From NCBI GenBank assembly GCA_964604825.1, contig CAZSAL010000009.1, positions 1 to 64,000 on the forward strand: a stretch of 64,000 nucleotides of DNA. The letters are read 5' to 3'. Source of the DNA: CAZSAL01 sp964604825 (GTDB taxonomy: Bacteria > Elusimicrobiota > Elusimicrobia > 2-01-FULL-59-12). Shown here piece after piece: positions 1 to 8,496 of this stretch; position 1 is the first letter of the stretch, and the number at the start of each line of letters is the position of its first letter. The position numbers and the translations under genes were made by a program. Below the pieces are notes generated by a model. The model saw nothing but the letters and a program-made list of their open reading frames with translations. It made no database searches and had not been told where the DNA came from.

Positions 1-525
1 TTGCGGTTTTAGTAATTTTGTTGATCCAGGTTCCAGGTGGGATTCCGATTTAAGTTGATTATTTTTCGATTTTACCTGTTTGGGTTCCAGTTCCGTTACT
101 CGCACAAAAAGCCCGCCGGGCTTTAAAGATCCAGATTTCAACTCTTGTGACATTTTGAGGCGGTTTTCCTCCGAAGCCGTACTCAGAGCCAGAATGTCGG
201 ATTTGGCCAAAGCAAATCCCTCTAAGTTATTTTGAACGTGAATTGAATATCGCAATAATTTCCGCATATGGGTTAAGTCAGGCTCGGAAATCTGGAGCAG
301 GGCTGCCAGTTCTTTCTGGGATACATTCCAGGTATCCATGCAGGCCTGGACTTCGCGGGATAAGGTGACACTGGGGCGGGACGGATCAGTAAAAAGTTTT
401 TTTAGCTTCTGGAGGGAGGCTTCCCGGTTTTCTTTCCCGGGGTCAGGGTCAGGGCCTGGAACAGGGGTCTGTTCATCCGCAACGCAGAGTGCGCGAAAAC
501 TGAGAACTGAAAACTGAGAGACGAA
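1..525 (-). CDS. ParB-like helix-turn-helix protein, partial (runs off left edge)
   Basis: An open minus-strand frame runs from just after a TAA at 526-528 to the window edge. It contains a segment beginning NVSQKELAALLQISEPDLTH, which has the layout of the ParB/Spo0J (KorB-type) helix-turn-helix. A region like the ParB stretch after the HTH follows (AKSDILALST, then SEENRLKMSQEL). No ATG, GTG or TTG occurs in frame before the ATG at 337-339, which would start inside the conserved region. The gene may therefore be 5'-decayed, may use that internal ATG, or may be a domain remnant. Its 3' end lies outside the window. The upstream part of the frame is low-complexity sequence shared with 4128-4149. 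Family assignment is by motif only. Confidence 0.4.
495..523. repeat. short repeat R5, copy 1
   Basis: This stretch contains GAAAACTGAGAACTGA and GAGACG, the same words as at 4128-4149. Here a second AAAACTGA unit is inserted between them. A related inverted-repeat hairpin occurs at 15834-15925. It lies between the ParB-like fragment and fic. Confidence 0.5.
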
Positions 526-549
526 TTATTTAAGATAAGAAAGCGTTTG

Positions 550-1572
550 TCAGCGGAGACGATAGGTTGTTCCCCGTCGCCGTCCTTCCTGCTTAACTAT
601 TCCGGCTCTGACAAGCGGCTTCAAAATCTGGCCGACACGGGCGCGTGTCAGTTTAAACGCCTTTTCAGCATCAGGGGACCGGATTCGTCCTTTGTCCCGG
701 ATAAATCGCAGCATTTCTTCCTGTTTCCTGGTCAGCAGAGTGCGCGGCGCTTTTGAACTGACTTGCAAAGAATGAATCCGTTCCCTGGTGTTTTGCAGCG
801 CAGCCACAACACCTCCAGCCACATATTCCAGCCAGTCGGTCAAGTCATCGTCCAGGTCCCTGGCCTGCTGGATTTTCAGATAATAGCGCTGTCTGTCCGC
901 GTCGAAAAAATCATCGAGCGCAAACAAGTGATGCGTGTCGAAAGCTCTCCGGAACAAAAGCCAGATGGCCAGCGCTCTGGCTATGCGGCCATTCCCGTCT
1001 TTGAAGGGATGAATAGAGACCAGGCGATGATGCGCAACAGCGCTGACGAGAACGGCATGAAGCTCCTGCGCCGGCGGACTGTTAATCCACGCCAAAAGAG
1101 CGCGAGTTAAAGAAGCTGCCTGTGCGGGCGGCGGCGGAGTGTAAACCGTTATTCCATGATGGTCTACGACACGGTTGGGTCGTGTCTTGTAACGCCCTGA
1201 CTCTTCGGATGGGAGGATTTTCCGGGTGAGGATTTTGTGCAAATGGAGCAGGCGTATTTCCTCAATTGCGGCGTTTTGCGGCTGGCTCCAAATCCAGCGC
1301 ATGGCCGCCAGATAATTTAAAACTTCCTGTTTCGCTGTTGATGACATCTGCACAAATTCGCCCCGCGCCAGCGCTTCCACCTGCGGCAAAGTGAGAGGAT
1401 TACCTTCAATAGAGGTTGATGAGTGCGCCAGCCGGGCCGTGGTTTCCTGCTGAAGCCGCGGCAGCCAGGGAACATCCACCACTGAAGAGGCAATCCAGAT
1501 GCGCAGTTCGGCGGCCTGCGTGATCAGTTCCAGAAGCCTGGGCGTAATGCGAAATCTGGGTTGATATGCCAT
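550..1572 (-). CDS. Fic-family protein (AMPylation/nucleotidylation enzyme) with C-terminal winged helix
   Basis: The 340-aa protein has the Fic catalytic motif HPFKDGNGRIAR at residues 188-199. The His is the general base, and the acidic and GNGR residues bind Mg and phosphate. An N-terminal STSIEGN (residues 52-58) matches the S/TxxxE(G/N) inhibitory-helix motif, so this is probably a self-inhibited class II Fic. The C-terminal 70 residues look like a winged helix-turn-helix, as in many Fic proteins that may regulate their own promoter. The gene stands alone; no antitoxin-like partner is visible. The start is placed at the ATG immediately downstream of a strong promoter. Targets cannot be inferred. 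Confidence 0.9.
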   Translation of the reverse strand: MAYQPRFRITPRLLELITQAAELRIWIASSVVDVPWLPRLQQETTARLAHSSTSIEGNPLTLPQVEALARGEFVQMSSTAKQEVLNYLAAMRWIWSQPQNAAIEEIRLLHLHKILTRKILPSEESGRYKTRPNRVVDHHGITVYTPPPPAQAASLTRALLAWINSPPAQELHAVLVSAVAHHRLVSIHPFKDGNGRIARALAIWLLFRRAFDTHHLFALDDFFDADRQRYYLKIQQARDLDDDLTDWLEYVAGGVVAALQNTRERIHSLQVSSKAPRTLLTRKQEEMLRFIRDKGRIRSPDAEKAFKLTRARVGQILKPLVRAGIVKQEGRRRGTTYRLR

Positions 1573-1579
1573 CGCTTTG

Positions 1580-1619
1580 AGTATAGTTTATGTAAAACTT
1601 ATGTCAAGGCTTATGTCAA
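1580..1619 (-). promoter_or_regulatory. Strong sigma70-type promoter of fic, with duplicated TTGACATAAG
   Basis: On the minus strand TTGACA (1602-1607) and TATACT (1580-1585) are separated by 16 bp. The fic ATG begins 7 nt after the -10, so the transcript should be leaderless or nearly so. A second TTGACATAAG lies 12 bp further upstream (TTGACA at 1614-1619), giving a tandem repeat that could be an operator. Confidence 0.7.
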
Positions 1620-1628
1620 TGGTCTTCA

Positions 1629-1651
1629 GGACTGCGCGGAGGGGATCTTTT
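1629..1651. repeat. Direct repeat flanking the 752-aa gene, left copy
   Basis: AGGACTGCGCGGAGGGGATC and the following bases closely match the sequence starting at 4183 (AGGACTGCGTTGAAGGGATC). The two copies bracket the 1700-3958 gene. Confidence 0.4.
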
Positions 1652-1699
1652 AGCGCCGTCTTTCAGATTTCAGTTCAAATAGCCTGAAAAACAGGCCGG

Positions 1700-3958
1700 T
1701 CAGGCTGCGCAGAGAACGCCAGGAAATATTCGGGGAAGCGAAGGATGGCGAACGGCTCTGGTTCCGATTTGCTCCACGAAACGCGCGGGAAGATTCAACA
1801 AAGCGAGAAATCCGAAAAAGGGACTGGCATTCACGGATTCAAGCGTGGCACGCAGTTCGCCGGCGTTTCTTGCCAAGTGAGCTTTCTCGTGCCGCCGGGT
1901 GCCGCGCAGAAGACTTTGCCGGAGAACATCCAGAATAAGATTCAAAAAGGACGCCAGATCGGCCCGCGATATGGGCCGTTCCAAGCCCGGCAGAATGACC
2001 GGAACCTGGCCTGAGGATACCCGGCCGAACTCGCCACGCTTGAAACCCGCTACCGCCGCACCATCTGAGAAAAGATCCCATACCGCCAGACGGCCTTCCA
2101 GCGCCAGCCAGGAGAATCCACCAAAAAGGACCAGGCTTGTGGCAACCCATGAAGAAACGGTTGGATCCGACCAGAACGCAGCCAGCGCCAGTCCCGCGAG
2201 CGCTGCCGTCAAGCTGACCGCCGCCTGCGCCCAATAAACAGGAGTTTGTTCGTGTTGCTCCCCGCCGGTCCCCGGGGTGTTGATTCGTGCAAGCATCTCC
2301 CTTCTGACTTTATACCAATCGTCAGCATGCACGGTTGCGAGGCTGACCAATTCCCAAACGATCTTAGCTGGATCGGTCGTATTCAAGGGGAAGTAACCCA
2401 GAGACTTCTCAGAGGCATCATTCCTGCACAATCGCCATTGCGTCCCTATGTCATCCATCCATGCCGGGCCGCTGGTTGCGTCTACTTCCTGGAGGACGAA
2501 GTTGGCCGGATCCAAAGAGTCCTGCAATGCCCGCAGATCAGAACCAACCTCGGAAGAAGCTCCCCTGATCTGCCGAACAGCTGCTCGGATGGCGCTTAAT
2601 TCATCCTCAGAGGGAGGTTCTCTCAGTATTTTCCTACTCTTGAGGTGTCCAGGTCGTTTGAAATGGATTTCGATTTCGGCCCCGCCAACGTCGGGTTCCC
2701 CGACGAATACCGCCGCTTCAACAACGAATTCCATGGGACTTTCAAAACCCAGGCCCGGCGGCAATGTGTCGCCAAAGAAAGCGGCACGAGCAAGGAGGAG
2801 AGCTTGCCGGATACCGGGGTTCGAATTTTCAAATCGCGCGAAATCTTTCCGGCCCTTGTCGTCTCGTCTGAAAGTCACGCTGATATTTTTCTTCGTCTCC
2901 AGGAGGTGAGCAATAGTCACTTCCCCTGCCAGATCTCCTCTAGTGGTTGCCAAATTGTATGCCGAAATTCTCACCGCCAGAACGTCCTGGCTTCCGGGCA
3001 CCGGTGCCGCCAGCGTAATAACGAAGTGATCTTGACCACTAGCATTCACATCGACCTTAGCATCGAATACAACGTCCTTGAGATGGGCACAAACCGCTAC
3101 AACGGGATCTTCGGTAGTTGACATTGGTTCGACGACAGTGGGCACAGACGGCGGGCTCGCAGGCGGTGGAGCAACGGCACTCCCCTCAGCACTTCTCTCC
3201 CCCGATTCACCGACGGCTGGTTCATCCAAGCGTTCTGCCCATTCATCCAACGTCGGGAACTGTGCAACTAAATCCGTAAAAATCGGGTTTCCCTTCAGTG
3301 CCTCCCAAACACGTCGGAATTCCGCCTGCCCTGTCAGGTTGTTCGGAAAGACATATGGCTCCGTCCCTCCAAAGAAGAATGTGGCGAGATTGGGTTCGGT
3401 TGCTTGCCGAAACAAGGTTAGGCTAAAGCGCCCGACAGGAATACTTATCATGAATCCCCCAATATTCACACGGTGAAGGGGAATCACTATAACACCGGAA
3501 CTAAAAACGGCTAATACATCGTCAATAGTCCTGCCACCTCCGCGGCCGGCGGCGGCTTGGAAATGGATCCCGTGGCGGGAAGGGCCTGGGCGCAACATAC
3601 CGCCCGGGAATCGAAGCGCTCCCTCTCCGTCCCCCGCCGTTTGTACACCCTCTGCGGCACGACGGCTCCAACAGCTATCGGGGATCCCAATATCTATCTT
3701 CCAGAGATTCCTGAACCATTGCGCTACAGGGGCCAGCGCTTCCCTATCGAAGACTGTCGTGGTTGCGATGACGAGGGGTGGTAACGCGTTGGGGAAATCG
3801 TTCCGTGGCGCGGACGCCGAGGCGTTTGCGGGAATCGAGAACGCCGGCTCGGCGATTATCGCCAAAGCGAGCATGGCCGCTAAAATGGACCTGCCGCGAG
3901 ACACAAGTTTCATGGACTTAGTCAATGAGAGTATTCTCCATTTTTTTGTCTGGGACAC
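1700..3958 (-). CDS. Exported protein of unknown function with Pro-rich linker, two membrane segments and HEKAH motif
   Basis: I do not recognise this 752-aa protein. A basic N-terminus and hydrophobic stretch ending near AEPAFSIPANA (about residues 25-48) form a signal peptide. Residues about 255-285 form a Ser/Pro/Ala/Glu-rich linker. Two hydrophobic segments at roughly 580-625 look transmembrane. Near the C-terminus HEKAH (690-694) fits the HExxH zinc-peptidase pattern, but no clear third ligand is visible, so peptidase activity is speculative. A small hairpin (GCCTG, AAAAA, CAGGC) just downstream at 1683-1697 may be part of its terminator. Flanking direct repeats suggest a movable or duplicated segment. 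Confidence 0.75.
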   Translation of the reverse strand: MSQTKKWRILSLTKSMKLVSRGRSILAAMLALAIIAEPAFSIPANASASAPRNDFPNALPPLVIATTTVFDREALAPVAQWFRNLWKIDIGIPDSCWSRRAAEGVQTAGDGEGALRFPGGMLRPGPSRHGIHFQAAAGRGGGRTIDDVLAVFSSGVIVIPLHRVNIGGFMISIPVGRFSLTLFRQATEPNLATFFFGGTEPYVFPNNLTGQAEFRRVWEALKGNPIFTDLVAQFPTLDEWAERLDEPAVGESGERSAEGSAVAPPPASPPSVPTVVEPMSTTEDPVVAVCAHLKDVVFDAKVDVNASGQDHFVITLAAPVPGSQDVLAVRISAYNLATTRGDLAGEVTIAHLLETKKNISVTFRRDDKGRKDFARFENSNPGIRQALLLARAAFFGDTLPPGLGFESPMEFVVEAAVFVGEPDVGGAEIEIHFKRPGHLKSRKILREPPSEDELSAIRAAVRQIRGASSEVGSDLRALQDSLDPANFVLQEVDATSGPAWMDDIGTQWRLCRNDASEKSLGYFPLNTTDPAKIVWELVSLATVHADDWYKVRREMLARINTPGTGGEQHEQTPVYWAQAAVSLTAALAGLALAAFWSDPTVSSWVATSLVLFGGFSWLALEGRLAVWDLFSDGAAVAGFKRGEFGRVSSGQVPVILPGLERPISRADLASFLNLILDVLRQSLLRGTRRHEKAHLARNAGELRATLESVNASPFFGFLALLNLPARFVEQIGTRAVRHPSLPRIFPGVLCAA

Positions 3959-4127
3959 GTTCCTGGAACATGGCTATCGGCCGCTAAAACATTGGCGCAA
4001 TGGCAATTCGCCTGTTGCGACGTTTTAACAGTTTACGGGAAACCACGGAATTCTTAAATATGTCCAAAGGCTAAAAATGGAGGCCCTTTAGTCCTATGGG
4101 TAATTGGGCCTTGATCGCATAAAGCAA

Positions 4128-4149
4128 GAAAACTGAGAACTGAGAGACG
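4128..4149. repeat. short repeat R5, copy 2
   Basis: The sequence GAAAACTGAGAACTGA plus GAGACG matches 495-523. It lies in the 285-bp gap between the pgi-like and 752-aa genes. Confidence 0.45.
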
Positions 4150-4182
4150 GCGTGGACTATTTATACTTCACGGAACAGCCAT

Positions 4183-4205
4183 AGGACTGCGTTGAAGGGA
4201 TCTTT
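4183..4205. repeat. Direct repeat flanking the 752-aa gene, right copy
   Basis: The right-hand partner of 1629-1651, in the same orientation and with a few mismatches. Apart from this and R5, the 3959-4243 gap shows no clear feature. Confidence 0.4.
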
Positions 4206-4243
4206 ACCGGTTTGCCTGCGAGGGTTTCGTCAAGCGCGGCAGT

Positions 4244-6268
4244 TTATTTCTGAAAAGCAGATTGGAAAGCATCGAGTTCGGTTACGGTGTCGACAAGACG
4301 CAGGAACAGACTCTTGCCGCCCTGTTCGAGCAGAGCCTGATAGGAAGCCTCGGCAAAATAGTCCCGGACCAGATGCGGGCTGATGGAATGCAGGTATCCT
4401 TTGGCAAATCCGACGGCAGGCAGCCCGGCCAGAGGGCGGTCGGGTACGAAGGAAACGAGAAACGGCAGATAGCGCTTAGGCTGCGCAAGAACCTGCTGGT
4501 AGCTTATGTGCTGGTCGCCGGTTCCCTGCATCACCCATTCAACGCCGGCCGCGATCAGGGAATCCCGCAGCGATGAGAATTTTTCTCCTTCCAGGTAAAT
4601 GAAGGGAACAAGCTTCCGTTTGTTTTTATCCGCATATGCCTTCGCCTGCCTGACCACAAGCCTGAGCGTCTTATGATTCATCAGATTCGCGGGGAAATCG
4701 CTGAGGTTGGTTAGAAGCTCGCGGTGGGAAGCTTTTTCTTTGACGGCTTTTTCCGCCAGCCAGATGGAGCCCGGCTTTCCGGCCTCCTCTTTGTGGAGGC
4801 TCGATAAGCGCTCTTCCAGTAATTTTTTGCCAAGCTCAACAAAGGGCTGGCGCAGGAACAAATTTTCCTGGGCAATGCGCGCCGCCGGGTTGCCGAGATC
4901 GTTCAAGTCCGTTTTTCCCGCGGTTTGACCTGCTTTGGCCATGGCCCGCGCTATCAGGCGGGTTCCCACATGATTGGTAAACCCGTAGAAGAGGGTGAAA
5001 AGATCGGCATAGGCAAGCGCGGTCTCCTCGAGCGTACGGGCGCGGCGCTCCGTCAGAGAAGGCCGCACGGCATTAAAATTTTTTGCATCAACGGCCGTAT
5101 CCGTAAGGTTTATGACCAGCTTCTCCCGCCGGTTCCTGTAATAAAACGACTGGACCGGCCAGTCTTTTGCCCGGACCGCCACCAGATTGGCGAATCCCTC
5201 CTGCCAGATGCTCTCGTTAAAATTCTGCTCGCAGGATTTCCCGAACCAGAAAAGATGGTCCGGCACGAGCAGGGCGATATCCGTGCATCCCGAATCGAGC
5301 AGCTGATCGCCTATGCGGTTTGCCTCATGGCGGTTTTCGCGCACTTCGCGAATGCCGTCCCTGCGCCTTTGCCAGTAGAGTTCCGGGTCTATCCCGTATT
5401 GCGCCAGGAAAGTCATCATGTGCAGGTCCCCGGTCCACCTGCCGCCCACGTTGTCGAACATTTCTATCACCGCCGGCTGATGGACTTCCGTGTCCAGGCC
5501 GGAATTTTTCAGGAAAGCGGCAAGGCGGCTCTGGTCCGGGCGGTTTGTGGTTTCAAAAATAATCCGCTCCAGCAGCTTTTTGAAGATCGCCTTAACTTCG
5601 TCTGCCGGGCGATGGGTGCGTCCGGCTATGAGCTGAATCAGGCTGCCTCCCGGAACTATGAAAAGGTCTTTCCCGGGCCGTTCTGTTTCGCCTTCGAAAT
5701 TGATTTCGTGAAGGATATCAAGGACCTGCCTGGCGAAGGTTTCGCCGTTTTCGCCCGACAGATGGGCCAGCATGGCGCTCAGGACCTGGACGAAGATAAG
5801 CATGGTCTCGTCCGTTGATCCGGATTTCGAGCTGGGAATGATTACTATTTCTTCCCAGGAAGCGCCAAGCTCTTCCAGCGTTTCAGCCAGTGATTTTTCG
5901 TAATCTTTTCCCAGCTCGTATTCGCCGGCGATTCTCACGCCCTGCGGATCAATCAGCGCGAATCCCCCGGCTATTCCCTGAAAGGGAGTATGCTGTCCTC
6001 CGATGCCGATTTTCATGATGTATTTCGGGCGGACGGATTCCAGTACCCGGCGGATTGCCAGGACATTGTCTCTAAAAATCTTACGGCCTTCGGGCGTGTA
6101 GTAGCCCTGCGAGCCTTGGAAAGCGTGCGAGCCGTCTATCGCCGCCCCGGAAGGGACGCCGTAGCCCGGCTGTCGGAAGCCGCCTTTCAGATAATCGGCA
6201 TTGCCGCCGTTTAAAGGGAGGCGGAGCAGTCCGGCTATATGCCGTCCCTGATCTTTTTCATTTGTCAT
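4244..6268 (-). CDS. pgi: Glucose-6-phosphate isomerase-like protein (extended form)
   Basis: The 674-aa protein carries the landmarks of the phosphoglucose isomerase SIS fold: IGIGGQHTPFQG (87-98), the phosphate-binding loop SKSGST (147-152), DNVGGRW (272-278), FGKSCEQ (about 345) and a late QGTGDQH segment (about 593) in the position of the usual GxxxQH region. The expected reaction is interconversion of glucose-6-phosphate and fructose-6-phosphate in the cytoplasm. It is longer than usual bacterial Pgi (about 450-550 aa), with extra sequence in the C-terminal third. Several motifs are unusual, so another SIS-type isomerase role is possible. It lies 20 bp downstream of serS and is probably cotranscribed. 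Confidence 0.75.
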   Translation of the reverse strand: MTNEKDQGRHIAGLLRLPLNGGNADYLKGGFRQPGYGVPSGAAIDGSHAFQGSQGYYTPEGRKIFRDNVLAIRRVLESVRPKYIMKIGIGGQHTPFQGIAGGFALIDPQGVRIAGEYELGKDYEKSLAETLEELGASWEEIVIIPSSKSGSTDETMLIFVQVLSAMLAHLSGENGETFARQVLDILHEINFEGETERPGKDLFIVPGGSLIQLIAGRTHRPADEVKAIFKKLLERIIFETTNRPDQSRLAAFLKNSGLDTEVHQPAVIEMFDNVGGRWTGDLHMMTFLAQYGIDPELYWQRRRDGIREVRENRHEANRIGDQLLDSGCTDIALLVPDHLFWFGKSCEQNFNESIWQEGFANLVAVRAKDWPVQSFYYRNRREKLVINLTDTAVDAKNFNAVRPSLTERRARTLEETALAYADLFTLFYGFTNHVGTRLIARAMAKAGQTAGKTDLNDLGNPAARIAQENLFLRQPFVELGKKLLEERLSSLHKEEAGKPGSIWLAEKAVKEKASHRELLTNLSDFPANLMNHKTLRLVVRQAKAYADKNKRKLVPFIYLEGEKFSSLRDSLIAAGVEWVMQGTGDQHISYQQVLAQPKRYLPFLVSFVPDRPLAGLPAVGFAKGYLHSISPHLVRDYFAEASYQALLEQGGKSLFLRLVDTVTELDAFQSAFQK

Positions 6269-6288
6269 GATTAGTCCTTAAATTGATT

Positions 6289-7578
6289 TTACCGAATTTG
6301 ATCAAATGGCAGGTAGGGCTTTAATGCTTCGGGGGTAAGTACGGATCCATCAGCCTGCTGGTAATTCTCAAGCACTGCGGCGAAAGTCCGGCCGATCGCG
6401 ACGCCCGACCCGTTCAGGGTATGGACAAACTCTTTTTTGCCGTCCGCGCGCCTGTATTTGATGTTCATCCGGCGCGCCTGAAAGTCGGTGAAAGTGGAGC
6501 AGGAGGAAATCTCCCGCCAGCGCCCATTCCCCTTGCCGTTTTCCGAAGGCTCGCCGGGATTCCAGACTTCAAGGTCATAGGTTTTTGCCGAGGCAAACCC
6601 CAGATCGCCGGTGCAAAGCGCCATAACCCGGTAGGTAAGCCCCAGCTTTTGCAGTATTTTTTCCGCATCGGCAGTGAGCCGTTCGATCGTGGCAAGCGAT
6701 TCCCCGGGCCGGACGAACTGGACCAGCTCGACTTTATTGAATTGATGGTTCCGGATCAGGCCTGCGGTGTCTTTGCCGTAGGACCCAGCCTCGCGGCGGA
6801 AGCATGCGGTATAGCAGACGTACTTTTTCGGCAGTTCTTTTTCATCCAGCACGTCGTCGCGATGCAGATTGGTCACAGGCACTTCGGCGGTGGGAATCAG
6901 GTAAAGAGAATCGCGTTCCACGTGGAAGAGCTCTTCTTCGAATCTGGGCAGCTGGCCTGTTCCCTGCATGGTTTGCGGCGTCACAAGGTAAGGCGTCATC
7001 ACTTCCGTGTAGTCGTTTTCCTTTGTGTGAACGTCGAGCATGAATTGAATCAGGGCCCGCTCCAGGGCGGCGCCTTTGCCGCGCAGCACCGGGAAGCGCG
7101 CGCCGGAAAGTTTGGCTCCGGCTTTGAAATCCAGTATGCCCAGCGCCTCGCCCAGTTCGTAATGCGGCCTGGGCTTAAAAGTAAATTCAGGGATTTTCCC
7201 GGTTTGGCGGACCACCTTGTTATCTTCCGCGCCGGCGCCTACCGGCACGGAGGCATCAGGGACATTGTTGATTCGGAGCAGGAAATCCTGCAGCTTGGGT
7301 TCGACTTCGGCCAGCCTGGCCTCGAGCGCTTTGATCGTCGCTTTGCCGGACTCCATCTGTTTGAGTAAATCCGAGGCGTCGTCCTTTTTCGCTTTACGGC
7401 GGCCGATTTCGTCTGCCGCTTTATTGCGTTCCGCCTGGAGTTTCTCCAGTTCCATCAGGAGCCGTCGGCGTTCGGCATCCATCTCAAAGAGCGGGGAAAG
7501 ATCGAGTTTCGAATGCCGGTTGGCCAGCATCTGCCGCAGTTCTTCCGGGTGTTCCCGGATCCATTTGATATCCAGCAT
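6289..7578 (-). CDS. serS: Seryl-tRNA synthetase
   Basis: This class II synthetase charges tRNA-Ser. The N-terminal coiled-coil tRNA-binding arm covers about residues 25-100 (Lys/Glu-rich heptads). The catalytic core has motif 2 (CFRREAGSYGKDTAG) and motif 3 (GSGVAIGRTFAAVLENYQ) near the C-terminus. I place the start at the ATG at 7578 (MLDIKWIREHPEEL), which matches the conserved SerS N-terminus. An upstream in-frame ATG at 7596 would add six atypical residues. This gives 429 aa, the normal length. An R3 repeat lies just upstream. Confidence 0.97.
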   Translation of the reverse strand: MLDIKWIREHPEELRQMLANRHSKLDLSPLFEMDAERRRLLMELEKLQAERNKAADEIGRRKAKKDDASDLLKQMESGKATIKALEARLAEVEPKLQDFLLRINNVPDASVPVGAGAEDNKVVRQTGKIPEFTFKPRPHYELGEALGILDFKAGAKLSGARFPVLRGKGAALERALIQFMLDVHTKENDYTEVMTPYLVTPQTMQGTGQLPRFEEELFHVERDSLYLIPTAEVPVTNLHRDDVLDEKELPKKYVCYTACFRREAGSYGKDTAGLIRNHQFNKVELVQFVRPGESLATIERLTADAEKILQKLGLTYRVMALCTGDLGFASAKTYDLEVWNPGEPSENGKGNGRWREISSCSTFTDFQARRMNIKYRRADGKKEFVHTLNGSGVAIGRTFAAVLENYQQADGSVLTPEALKPYLPFDQIR

Positions 7579-7599
7579 AGACGGTATTATATACAAACT

Positions 7600-7691
7600 C
7601 CTTCCCCCCTTGAGGGGGAAGGTGGGGATGGGGGGGTATTGTACGACGAAGATGGACCCCCCACCTCAGTCCTCCCCCTCAAGGGGGGAGG
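7600..7691. repeat. Palindromic repeat R3, copy a
   Basis: The arms CTTCCCCCCTTGAGGGGGA and CCTCCCCCTCAAGGGGGGA form an imperfect inverted repeat, with inner GGGATGGGGGG/CCCCCCACC arms. It fills the serS-pdxH gap. Related copies lie at 27155-27250 and, in frame, within metH. Confidence 0.8.
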
Positions 7692-7699
7692 GAACTTAT

Positions 7700-8392
7700 T
7701 TACGGATAAAGCCGGGTGATGTCCCAGCGGTTTTGAATACGGGTATAAAGGAATCGGTCGTGAAGGCGGTTGGGGCGAAGCTGCCAGAACTCCATGCGCT
7801 CCGGCCTGACCCGGAAGCCGGTCCAGAATTCCGGCCGCGGCACGTTTTTTCCTTCAAAGCGCCGGCGAAACTCCTCAACGCGCCCGTCAAGAATGGAACG
7901 GTCCGCCAGGGGGCTCGACTGCATGGAGGCCCAGGCGCCCAACTGGCTGAGGCGCGGCCGCGTGCGGAAATAAGCGTCCGCTTCGGCGTCAGTCACCTGG
8001 CTTGCGCTCCCCTGAATGCGTATCTGCCGCCAGAGTTTTTCCCAGTAAAACGTCAGGCATACCTGCGGCCGCGCTTTGAGCGCATTCCCTTTTATGGAAT
8101 TGATGTTGGTGTAGAAAATGAAGCCTTCCTGGCTGAACCCCTTGAGCAGGACCATGCGCGCGTCAGGAAAGCCCTGATCGTCGATCGTGGACAGGCACAT
8201 GGTTTCCGGCTGCCGCATGCCGCCGGACTTTTTGGCTTTTTTATACCAGTCCGCAAACTGTTCAATGGGGTCATCTTTCATGTCTTCCCGCGCCAGCGGC
8301 TCCATAAAATAACCGGCGCAGATCAAGGCCCTGTAGCCGATCTTGTAGACAAGGCTGGTCCAATGCCCGGGTTTAGGAGGAGGAAGATCCAT
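7700..8392 (-). CDS. pdxH: Pyridoxamine/pyridoxine 5'-phosphate oxidase
   Basis: This FMN enzyme oxidises PNP or PMP to pyridoxal 5'-phosphate. The 230-aa protein shows the family core: DPIEQFADWYKKA, then ETMCLSTIDDQGFPDARMVLLKGF (FMN binding), FYWEKLWRQIRIQG, and the C-terminal signature RPERMEFWQL followed by RLHDRF. The family is usually about 210-220 aa. Initiation at the internal Met30 (MEPLAREDMKDDP) is possible and would fit better than the more hydrophobic upstream stretch. PLP supply matches the several PLP enzymes in this window, but no operon link to them is visible. Confidence 0.95.
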   Translation of the reverse strand: MDLPPPKPGHWTSLVYKIGYRALICAGYFMEPLAREDMKDDPIEQFADWYKKAKKSGGMRQPETMCLSTIDDQGFPDARMVLLKGFSQEGFIFYTNINSIKGNALKARPQVCLTFYWEKLWRQIRIQGSASQVTDAEADAYFRTRPRLSQLGAWASMQSSPLADRSILDGRVEEFRRRFEGKNVPRPEFWTGFRVRPERMEFWQLRPNRLHDRFLYTRIQNRWDITRLYP

Positions 8393-8404
8393 GGAGTCTT
8401 ATTA

Positions 8405-8491
8405 TAGGGCAAAAGGAAAAGGGAAAAACGATGAAGCGCTTTATAACAAGGTGATTTCCTTGTTTTGCCCTTTGCCTTTTACCCGTTGCCC
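8405..8491. repeat. Palindromic repeat R1, intergenic copy
   Basis: A purine-rich arm (GGCAAAAGGAAAAGGGAAAA) faces a pyrimidine-rich arm (TTTTGCCCTTTGCCTTTT) across about 30 bp. It lies between pdxH and batE. The same family forms the signal-peptide coding region of batC and batD. Confidence 0.75.
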
Positions 8492-8496
8492 TGCAG

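Noticed and set aside
4925..5818. Long open frame on the plus strand opposite the pgi-like gene
   Set aside because: It is antisense to a clearly conserved protein and shows no recognisable domain.
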